Assembly (NCBI RefSeq): GCF_042648805.1
Contig: NZ_JBHRXZ010000016.1
Coordinates: 1 to 64,000 of the forward strand
DNA length: 64,000 nt
Reading direction: 5' to 3'
DNA from: Azomonas tarimensis
Lineage (GTDB): Bacteria > Pseudomonadota > Gammaproteobacteria > Pseudomonadales > Pseudomonadaceae
A program made the translations under genes and the position numbers. Shown one piece after another: positions 57,297 to 64,000 of the stretch (its first letter is position 1; each line of letters opens with the position of its first letter). The notes beneath the pieces are model-generated. The model was not told the DNA's origin. It searched no databases and saw only the letters and a program-made list of their open reading frames with translations.

Positions 57297-59792
57297 TCAG
57301 CAACCCTGCCTTTCGGATTGGCGCACGGCAGGCTCGGCAAGCGGCACGGCAACGACCAGCGGCGCGGCGCCGGCGCGGTCCGTGGCACCTGCCGAGGCTT
57401 CGTCGGCAGGGGCCAGGCCGCGGGCTTCAGGGAACAGGAACCAGGCCAGGGCCGGCAGCAGCACCAGGGCGCCGACCATGTTCCAGATGAACATGAAGGC
57501 CAGCAGCACGCCCATGTCGGCCTGGAACTTGATCGGCGAGAAGATCCAGGTGCCGACGCCGATGGCCAGGGTCACGCCGGTGAGCATCACCACCTTGCCG
57601 GTGAACACCAGCGCCCGGTAATAGGCCTGGGACAGGCTGTCGCCCGAACGAATGCGCGCCAGCATGATGCTCATCACGTAGAGCGCGTAGTCCACGCCGA
57701 TGCCCACGCCGAGGGCGATCACCGGTAGCGTCGCCACCTTCAGGCCGATGCCCAGCCCCACCATCAGCGCCTCGCAGAGGATTGAGGTGAGCATCAGCGG
57801 CAGCACCGCGCAGACCACCGCCCGCCAGGAGCGGAACGTCACCAGGCAGAGCAGGATCACCGCGCCATAGACGTAGAACAGCATCTCCCGGTTAGCCTGC
57901 TGGACCACGATGTTGGTGGCCGCCTCGATGCCCGCGCTGCCTGCCGCCAGCAGGAACCGGGCCTGCTCGCTGTTGTTCTCTTCGGCAAAGGCCTGCACCT
58001 CATCGACCACCGAGGTCAGGGTGTCGGCCTTGTGGTCGGAGAGGTAGGCGTACTGGGTCAGCAGGCTGCAATCCTCGTTGTAGAGGCCTCGCGGCGCGCC
58101 GCCGGTGATCATGTTGAGGGTCGCCTGGTTGTTCACCAGTTCGTACCATTTCGGATTGCCTTCGGAGAGCCCCACCAGCACCCGACGATTGAGCTGGGCC
58201 AGGGAGTTGGTGCTCTCCACCCCAGGCAATGCCCGCAGGCGCCAGTCCAGATCGTCGACCCGCTTGAGAGTGTCGTAAGCCGCGCAGCCACCCACCGGGG
58301 TCTTGACCATAACCGCGAACACGTCGCTGCTGGCACCGTAATGGGCAGTGATGTAGGCGTTGTCCCTGTTGTAGCGCGAATCGGAACGCAGCTCCGGCGC
58401 ACCGGCATCCAGGTCACCCACCTTGAGGTTGAGGCCGATCAGGTAGCCACCGGTGGCCATCAGCGCGGCGACGAGCACGCAGCCGGTCGCCCAGCGGCGA
58501 GTGGTGAAGAGGTCGAGAAAGCGCCACAGCGGATGCCTGACGGTGCCGGCCGCTTCGGCCTGCTCGCTGCGCAGGCTGCGCTGGGCGGCGTGGGCATCGA
58601 CACCGAGATAGGAGAGCAGGATCGGCAGCAGCACCAGATTGGTGATGATCAGCACCGCGACTCCGATGCTGGCGGTCACCGCCAGGTCCTGGATCACCGG
58701 GATGTCGATGGTCATCAGCACCGCAAAGCCCACCGCGTCGCTCACCAGCGCCGTCAGGCCGGCGATGAACAGGCGGCGGAAGGTGAAGCGGGCCGCCACC
58801 AGCCGGTGCATGCCGCGGCCGATGTCCTGCATGATGCCGTTCATCTTCTGCGCGCCATGGCTGATGCCGATGGCGAACACCAGGAACGGCACCAGCACCG
58901 AATACGGGTCGAGCTGGTAACCCAGCAGCGGCAGCAGCCCGAGCTGCCAGATCACCGCCGTCAGCGAGCAGGCCATCACCAGCAGGGTGCTGCGCACGCA
59001 ACGGGTGTACCAGTAGAGCACCGCACCGGTGATGAGGATGGCCGCGGCAAAGAACAGCAGGATCTGCCGCAATCCCTCGATCAGGTCCCCCACCACCTTG
59101 GCGAAGCCGGTGATGCGGATCTCGATGCGGTCGCTGGCGTACTTGTCGCGCAGCTCCTCGAGCTGGCTCGACAGTCGTGAATAGTCCAGCGGCTGGCCAT
59201 CGGGCGTGGTCGGCAGCAAGGGCACGTAGATGATGCTGGAGCGCTGGTCGAAGGCCACCAGCTGGCCGATCTCGTTGGAGCGGCTGATGTTGCGCCGCAG
59301 GTCGTCCAGGCTGCGTGGCGAGCCGTCATAACCGTCGGGAATCACCGGGCCACCTTCCAGGCCCATTTCGGTGACGCCGACCCAGCGGGTCGAGGGCGTC
59401 CACAACGAGCGCATGAAGGCGCGGTCGACACCCGGCAGCAAGTAGATCTCGTCGTTCAGCTGCTGCAGGGTCTGCTGGTAATCCGCGTCATAGATATCGC
59501 CCCCGGTGTTGACCACGGCGACGCGCACCGCATTGCCGAGCCCGGAAAGCTCCTGGCGGTGCTCCTGGTAATTGACGATGAAGGGGTGGCTGACCGGGAT
59601 CATCTTCTCGAAGCTGGCGTTGAAATCCAGCCGGGTCGCCTGCCAGCCCAGTGCCAGGGTGATCAGCAGGCACAGCAGCATCACCAGCGGGCGATGGTTG
59701 AACAGGGCGCGCTCGATGAACGAGCCGGAGGCTCGATCGAACCGGGCAAGGCTCTCGGCGGGGTTCGCTGGGGTATTCCGAGGGTCTCTCAT
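57297..59792 (-). CDS. MmpL-like RND family transporter (HAE3 type)
   Basis: The protein has 831 aa with about 12 helices in two repeats. FNHRPLVMLLCLLITLALGW is helix 1, followed by a large periplasmic loop, then VLVPFLVFAIGISHGAQKMNG and, in the second half, LPVIALGVGIGVDYALYVMSIM, the conserved helix-4-like motifs with Asp. HAE3 proteins export hydrophobic compounds or hopanoids and occur beside catabolic clusters for steroids, terpenes and related compounds. It begins 4 bp after the propeller gene. Substrate is unknown. Confidence 0.9.
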   Translation of the reverse strand: MRDPRNTPANPAESLARFDRASGSFIERALFNHRPLVMLLCLLITLALGWQATRLDFNASFEKMIPVSHPFIVNYQEHRQELSGLGNAVRVAVVNTGGDIYDADYQQTLQQLNDEIYLLPGVDRAFMRSLWTPSTRWVGVTEMGLEGGPVIPDGYDGSPRSLDDLRRNISRSNEIGQLVAFDQRSSIIYVPLLPTTPDGQPLDYSRLSSQLEELRDKYASDRIEIRITGFAKVVGDLIEGLRQILLFFAAAILITGAVLYWYTRCVRSTLLVMACSLTAVIWQLGLLPLLGYQLDPYSVLVPFLVFAIGISHGAQKMNGIMQDIGRGMHRLVAARFTFRRLFIAGLTALVSDAVGFAVLMTIDIPVIQDLAVTASIGVAVLIITNLVLLPILLSYLGVDAHAAQRSLRSEQAEAAGTVRHPLWRFLDLFTTRRWATGCVLVAALMATGGYLIGLNLKVGDLDAGAPELRSDSRYNRDNAYITAHYGASSDVFAVMVKTPVGGCAAYDTLKRVDDLDWRLRALPGVESTNSLAQLNRRVLVGLSEGNPKWYELVNNQATLNMITGGAPRGLYNEDCSLLTQYAYLSDHKADTLTSVVDEVQAFAEENNSEQARFLLAAGSAGIEAATNIVVQQANREMLFYVYGAVILLCLVTFRSWRAVVCAVLPLMLTSILCEALMVGLGIGLKVATLPVIALGVGIGVDYALYVMSIMLARIRSGDSLSQAYYRALVFTGKVVMLTGVTLAIGVGTWIFSPIKFQADMGVLLAFMFIWNMVGALVLLPALAWFLFPEARGLAPADEASAGATDRAGAAPLVVAVPLAEPAVRQSERQGC

Positions 59793-59796
59793 GAAC

Positions 59797-60942
59797 CTAC
59801 TCCGCAGAAGCGTGTGCGTTGGCCGGGGTCAGCGGCGACAGGGACACCGGACCGTTGAAACCGACACCGACCACCCCGCCATCAGCCGTTCGGGCCACGG
59901 CGGACAGGGGCGCCCCGGCGCGCACGGGCAGCGGTCGCAGGCTGCCGCCGGCCACTTCCAGCAGACCGCCGGCCTGATTGACCAGCAGCAGGCGGTCGTC
60001 AAGGGTGACGGCGTCGTTGAGGGATACCGGGACCGGGTTGTCGAGCATCCGGAAGCTTTCGCCGGCATCGTCCGAGAGCATCACGGTGCCCCGCAGACCG
60101 CCGACCAGCAGCGCATCCGCCGGCAGCAGCGCGAGGGTGAAATAGCTGCCTTCGTAGCCGGTCTCCACCGCCTCGAAGCTGGTGCCGTCATCGGTGGAGC
60201 GCATGAACAGGCCCTGCTCGCCAGCGATGTAAAGGTGCCGGTCACGGCTGGCGATGGCGTAGAGGTGCGCGCCCCAGTCGTTGGGCAGGCGACCTATGAT
60301 CGAACTCCAGGTCTCGCCCCCATCGCGGGTGCGAAAGGCCATGCCGAAGGCACCGGCGACGATCCCGTTCCGGGCATCGCTGAAGTGCACCACCAGAAAG
60401 GGCTTGTCCGGGCCGTCGTCGACCAGCAACCGGGCATTGTCCAGCCGCTGGGAGCCGGGCCCCGCCTCACGCTCGGCGGCTTCCAGCTCCAGCGCGGCAG
60501 CCTGGCGGCCGTCGAGTTGCAGGTTCCAGGTCTCGCCCCCGTCACGGCTGTGCAGCACCACGCCGGAGTGGCCGACTGCCCAGCCGTGTCGCTCATCGAC
60601 AAACTGCACGTCAGTCAGGCTGATGCGCACCGGCACGCTGCCCTGGCGCCAGCTGCTTCCATGGTCGTCGGACAGGAGAATGATGCCGCGCTCGCCCACC
60701 GCCACCAGCCGGTCGCCGGCACGGGTGATGCCGAGCAACACCGCGCGGCCGGGCTCGATCAGCTTCGCAGCGGGTTGCGCCAGCACGTCAGGCGCGGAGT
60801 CGGCCAGTAGCGGGCCGGCGAGGGACACGCAGAGCAAGGCAAGGAAGGCGCCGCGGAGCTGTTGGCCGAGCCTTCGCCCTTTGGCGAGATTCGGCGCTCC
60901 AGCCTCGGCCGGGCGCCGGACGGCACACGCTTGAATAACCAT
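59797..60942 (-). CDS. YCF48-like beta-propeller protein with Asp-box repeats
   Basis: The protein has 381 aa from the ATG at 60942 (AGAGG upstream), with a signal-like segment ending GPLLADSAP. Repeated Asp-boxes (DDHGSSW, RDGGETW twice, TDDGTSF, DDAGESF) mark a 6-7 bladed propeller. Genes of this type commonly stand in front of HAE3 RND genes, where they may act as periplasmic partners. AAGAACAAGAAG before the ribosome site is Hfq/Crc-like. Function is inferred from context. Confidence 0.85.
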   Translation of the reverse strand: MVIQACAVRRPAEAGAPNLAKGRRLGQQLRGAFLALLCVSLAGPLLADSAPDVLAQPAAKLIEPGRAVLLGITRAGDRLVAVGERGIILLSDDHGSSWRQGSVPVRISLTDVQFVDERHGWAVGHSGVVLHSRDGGETWNLQLDGRQAAALELEAAEREAGPGSQRLDNARLLVDDGPDKPFLVVHFSDARNGIVAGAFGMAFRTRDGGETWSSIIGRLPNDWGAHLYAIASRDRHLYIAGEQGLFMRSTDDGTSFEAVETGYEGSYFTLALLPADALLVGGLRGTVMLSDDAGESFRMLDNPVPVSLNDAVTLDDRLLLVNQAGGLLEVAGGSLRPLPVRAGAPLSAVARTADGGVVGVGFNGPVSLSPLTPANAHASAE

Positions 60943-61032
60943 AGGTAAACCTCTTCTTGTTCTTGTATTGCCGCGTCCGTGCAACGCTCCCGCTTCAGCG
61001 GGTCGGCTGTGCGGGAGAAACAGAATCGGAAA

Positions 61033-61185
61033 TCAGGCGGCCCGAGAGGCGCCGAGAATTGTCCAAGGCACCGCCATGCGGTCGCAATCGACGGGCAACA
61101 ACGGCGGCTCGGCGGCACGGGAAGCCGCACCATCAGAGGAAGAGGCGAAAATCGCACCGGGGGCGCGAAGGCGATGCTGTGTCAT
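61033..61185 (-). CDS. Possible 50-residue protein upstream of the propeller gene
   Basis: MTQHRLRAPGAIFASSSDG... to RAA has GGAGAA 5 nt upstream. No homology is recognised and the composition (Ala/Arg/Pro rich) is common for chance frames in GC-rich DNA. The rest of the gap 60943-61467 holds no gene that I can support; it should contain the promoter of the propeller-RND operon. Confidence 0.25.
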   Translation of the reverse strand: MTQHRLRAPGAIFASSSDGAASRAAEPPLLPVDCDRMAVPWTILGASRAA

Positions 61186-61467
61186 TGTTCTTCTCCAGCA
61201 TTTCTGGCTTCGTTCATGGGCGGCGCACGTAACCGCCTGAACGTAGACGCACCGAAAGTCGTCGCTTTCGGCCTGTTTGTAGCTTCACGTTATGGGCCAC
61301 GCGGGAATTTGGCTAATCGATCTTAAAGATGGGAGGTATCGCATTCGGCGATACCCAAACGGCCCCTTGCGGCCGGTCTGGATGTGCGGAAAAAGCGCGG
61401 CCTGACGCCTGCGCAGCTGATATCGAGGCGCGGCCCAAGCGCAGTCGCCGCGCCTCGTTTCACGGGC

Positions 61468-62688
61468 TCAGCCGCTGCTTTTCAACGGCTCGTTCTCCGC
61501 CCCTGGCTGCCCTGCCCGGCCCACCAGCAACAGGTAGGCGGTCAGGGTGCCAACGCCGCAGAGAGCGATGGCCAGTGCCATGGGCCGGGCGGTGCCGTCA
61601 TACAGATACCCGAGCAGGGCCGTCGACAGCGCCGCCGCCCCCATCTGGAGGAAACCCAGCAGCGCCGAGGCCGTCCCCGCCATGTGGGGAAACGGCATCA
61701 GCGCACCAGCGATGCAGGGCGCCACCAGAAGCCCCGCGCCGAACCCGGTGATCAGCTGTGGGGCGACGACCTGCAGGGGATGCTCGGCGCCGCCAAACAC
61801 CAGCAGCGACATCAGGCTGCCACCAAGGATCGACAGCCCGGCGCCGGTGACGATCAGGCTATGAATACTGACCCGGCCACTCACACGCGCGCTGATCAGG
61901 TTGCCCAGGATGAACGCGCCGATGACCACCAGGTAGTAGAGGCCAAAGCGGGTGGCCGGCACGCCGTAGGCGTCGATCAGCACGAACGAGGCGCTGGAAA
62001 CGAACGCGAAGTGCCCCGCGAACATGCTGCTGACCGCCAGCACATGGCCCATGAAGACGCGATTGCGCAGGGCACTCAGGTAGTTGCCGAGAATCATTCC
62101 CGGACTCAGCGACTGGCGCTGCTCCGGCTTCAGCGACTCCGGCAGCGCCATCGCGACGAACACCAGGGCCAGCAACCCGTAGAGCACCAGCGCGGCGAAG
62201 ATCGCCTGCCAGCCGAACTGCAACAGCACCCCGCCAATGATCGGGCCCAGGGCCGGCGCCACCGCCAGAATGCTGCCCATCAGCGCCAATACGCGCGTGG
62301 CCTCCACATTGGAAAAGGTATCTCGCACCACCGCCCGGCCAAGCACCATTCCCGAGGCGGCCCCGAACGCCTGCAGAAAGCGAAACACCAGAAGCACGGG
62401 AATGCTCTCCGCCAGCATGCAGGCGATGCTGCCCAGGGTGAACAGCCCCAGCCCGCCCAGCAGCATCGGCCGGCGACCGAAGCGGTCGGCCAGCGGGCCG
62501 TACAGCAGCTGCGAGATGGCCAGCCCCGCCATGTAGGCGGTGAGGGTCAGCTGGATCTGGTCGGCACCTACGCCAAACACCCGCGCCATGGTGGGAAACG
62601 CCGGTGTATACAGGGCCGTGGCCAACGGCCCGATAGCCGAGATGGCAGCGAGCATGAGGGCCGTCAGGCCCGGGGTGAGGCGGATCAT
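61468..62688 (-). CDS. Bcr/CflA family MFS drug efflux transporter
   Basis: The protein has 406 aa from the ATG at 62688 (MIRLTPGLTALMLAAISAIGP). ALYTPAFPTMARVFG, LYGPLADRFGRRPMLLGG (motif A) and FGAASGMVLGRAVVRDTFSN are Bcr-family signatures; 12 helices are seen. It exports antibiotics or sulfonamide-like compounds by proton antiport. It is isolated between an FAD monooxygenase terminator and the RND operon promoter region. Confidence 0.9.
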   Translation of the reverse strand: MIRLTPGLTALMLAAISAIGPLATALYTPAFPTMARVFGVGADQIQLTLTAYMAGLAISQLLYGPLADRFGRRPMLLGGLGLFTLGSIACMLAESIPVLLVFRFLQAFGAASGMVLGRAVVRDTFSNVEATRVLALMGSILAVAPALGPIIGGVLLQFGWQAIFAALVLYGLLALVFVAMALPESLKPEQRQSLSPGMILGNYLSALRNRVFMGHVLAVSSMFAGHFAFVSSASFVLIDAYGVPATRFGLYYLVVIGAFILGNLISARVSGRVSIHSLIVTGAGLSILGGSLMSLLVFGGAEHPLQVVAPQLITGFGAGLLVAPCIAGALMPFPHMAGTASALLGFLQMGAAALSTALLGYLYDGTARPMALAIALCGVGTLTAYLLLVGRAGQPGAENEPLKSSG

Positions 62689-62781
62689 TGTTCTACCTTG
62701 TATGAGACGCGGCCCAGGCAATCCCGAACCGCTCGAAGAATGGAGCACTGCATGGGGACCGGCGTTCCGGCGGAACGCAAA

Positions 62782-62803
62782 AACCGCGGCCGGGGCCGCG
62801 GTT
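62782..62803 (-). terminator. Rho-independent terminator of the FAD monooxygenase gene
   Basis: AACCGCGGCC and GGCCGCGGTT form a 10-bp stem and on the - strand a TTTTT run follows. It lies 25 bp past the stop at 62828. Confidence 0.8.
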
Positions 62804-62827
62804 CGGATCAGCGCCAGGGTGCCTGGC

Positions 62828-63955
62828 TCAGATGGGCTGCGCAGTGACCTCCAGCATCTTCTTCACCAGTCCGATGCGATCGAAGCTATGGTCGCGCTCC
62901 ATCTCCTTGTCGCCCGCCATGATGGAGCTTTCGGCAATGAACCGGCAACGCTCGAAGCGCCGGGCCATGAAACGCTGCAACCGCTCCTCGAGGGTACCTT
63001 CTCCGATGATCTCCTCGCTCAGCACCACCGCATCCTCGATGGCCATCCCGGCGCCCTGCCCCAGATGTGGCGTGGCGGCATGTACCGCGTCGCCGATCAG
63101 CACCACACGGCCTCTGAACCAGGGTTCGGCGACGAAGATCACCTCCATCGGCTTGTAGACCACCTGACGGCTGTCGGTAATCTGCTCCGCCAACTTGCCG
63201 ACAAGCCCTCCGAAACCGGCCAGCCGCTCGCGCATTCTGCCGGCCAGCTCGGCCTGCTCCATGTAGGGATTGTCCGGCTCGTGGCTGGTGACATACATGT
63301 ACATCAGGTCATCGGCCAGCGGCACCAGCCCGGCGTTGCCGTGCTCGCCCTGGAAATGAGCCAGGTGATCGATTTCCGCCGGCCGCGGGAAGTTGTAGCG
63401 CCACACCGCCTGGCCGGTGAAGCGCGGCGTATAGGTGTCACCGAACAACATCCCGCGCATGCGCGAGAACAGCCCATCGGCGCCGATGACCAGGTCGTAG
63501 CGGCCGGCGCTGCCGTCGGTGAACCGCACGTCGACCCCCTGCGCGTCCTGGCCCAGGCTTTCCACCGACATGCCCAGGGTCACCTTCGCTCCCAACTCCA
63601 TGGCCCGCCGGCTGAGCAACTCGTGCAGCGCGAGGCGCGACATGCCGATGTTCGCCGGGTACTGGTCGCCCACCAGGCTCTTGCCGGGGATGCGTACCAG
63701 CCGGGTGCCGGTGGCGCCGTCGTAGATGCCCACGTCGGAAAACCCGAACCCGGCCTTGAGGTAATCATCGGCCAGGCCGAGCCGGGCCATCTCCCGCACC
63801 ACGTTGGCCTGCTGGATGATGCCCACGCCATAAACCGTCCACTCGGACTTGAGCTCCACCAGATCGACACCGATGCCCTGGCGCCGCAACGCAATCGCCG
63901 CGCACAACCCACCGATCCCGCCACCGACCACCAGCACCTTGCTCACCTGACCCAT
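62828..63955 (-). CDS. FAD-dependent aromatic-type monooxygenase
   Basis: The protein has 375 aa. KVLVVGGGIGGLCAAIALRRQG is the FAD motif, VIGADGLFSRMRGMLFG the DG motif, and VVLIGDAVHAATPHLGQGAGMAIEDA the C-terminal FAD motif. Size and motifs fit salicylate hydroxylase or 6-hydroxynicotinate 3-monooxygenase relatives. CATAACAACAACC precedes AGGAGG, a further Hfq/Crc-like site. The upstream neighbour is outside the window, so the substrate cannot be inferred. Confidence 0.88.
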   Translation of the reverse strand: MGQVSKVLVVGGGIGGLCAAIALRRQGIGVDLVELKSEWTVYGVGIIQQANVVREMARLGLADDYLKAGFGFSDVGIYDGATGTRLVRIPGKSLVGDQYPANIGMSRLALHELLSRRAMELGAKVTLGMSVESLGQDAQGVDVRFTDGSAGRYDLVIGADGLFSRMRGMLFGDTYTPRFTGQAVWRYNFPRPAEIDHLAHFQGEHGNAGLVPLADDLMYMYVTSHEPDNPYMEQAELAGRMRERLAGFGGLVGKLAEQITDSRQVVYKPMEVIFVAEPWFRGRVVLIGDAVHAATPHLGQGAGMAIEDAVVLSEEIIGEGTLEERLQRFMARRFERCRFIAESSIMAGDKEMERDHSFDRIGLVKKMLEVTAQPI

Positions 63956-64000
63956 TGCATACCTCCTGGTTGTTGTTATGAGGTCACCTTGCCGCGCCCG

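Noticed and set aside
61384..62847. 487-codon + strand frame opposite the Bcr-type gene
   Set aside because: Gln/His/Arg-rich antisense shadow; the - strand frame has all MFS motifs.
1..64000. tRNA, rRNA, CRISPR, prophage or integrase genes
   Set aside because: None recognised on either strand; a tRNA scan would be needed to exclude a missed tRNA.

Overview
The window reads as the chromosome of a high-GC gammaproteobacterium of the Pseudomonas/Stutzerimonas group. The evidence is the lsfA-ssuADCB sulfonate locus, a xenA-type Old Yellow Enzyme, pobA with a divergent AraC-type pobR, OprD-family porins, the GTAGGAGC...GCTCCTAC REP pair, the GTAGCCCGGA...TCCGGG repeat, and A-rich Hfq/Crc-type motifs in front of catabolic genes. 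No rRNA, tRNA, CRISPR array or phage module was seen.

Layout. 1-6.2 kb: end of a CaiB-type CoA transferase, a CitE-like lyase, a TRAP transporter (dctPQM) and etfBA, one + strand run ending in an OprD porin relic. 6.4-11.2 kb: ssuB, ssuC, ssuD, ssuA and lsfA (- strand). 11.4-15.1 kb: a worn region with a small monooxygenase, a Xre-RES toxin-antitoxin pair, an alpha/beta hydrolase, a REP pair and remnants of AraC, MFS and VOC genes. 15.1-18.5 kb: zapE, pcaGH and a PcaR/PcaU-type IclR regulator. 18.6-39.6 kb: a hydroaromatic-acid supercluster with two AroE-type dehydrogenases, type II dehydroquinase, the QuiC1 fusion dehydroshikimate dehydratase, two TIM-barrel isomerase-like paralogues, a Gfo/Idh/MocA oxidoreductase, three flavoproteins resembling 3-ketosteroid dehydrogenase, a tripartite tricarboxylate transporter (tctBAC) plus an orphan tctC, an OprD porin, and IclR and TetR regulators. 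39.5-44.4 kb: MFS and AEC transporters, xenA and a LysR gene. 44.4-51.3 kb: DUF4197 protein, dienelactone hydrolase, MarR/SIP pair, aryl-alcohol dehydrogenase, pobA/pobR; two almost identical MITE copies in opposite orientation bracket about 5 kb. 51.4-64 kb: TetR with an SmvA-like MFS pump, then a - strand cluster (HbpS-like, amidohydrolase, cyclase, SDR, MmpL-like RND permease, YCF48-like propeller), a Bcr-type MFS gene and an FAD monooxygenase.

How it fits together. Quinate/shikimate-type acids would enter through the OprD porin and Tct system, be oxidised by AroE-like enzymes, dehydrated by AroQ and QuiC1 to protocatechuate, and cleaved by PcaHG; PobA supplies protocatechuate from 4-hydroxybenzoate. 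The three flavoproteins suggest a further branch in which ring ketones are desaturated towards aromatic acids. Promoters in the 17-42 kb region share four operator types: CGATTATCG (PcaR-box-like), GGAAC-N3-GTTCC (IclR-like), a 19-bp TetR-like site, and ATAACC-N4-GGTTAT (PcaQ-like). This layered control, and the unassigned flavoproteins it covers, is the most interesting part of the window.
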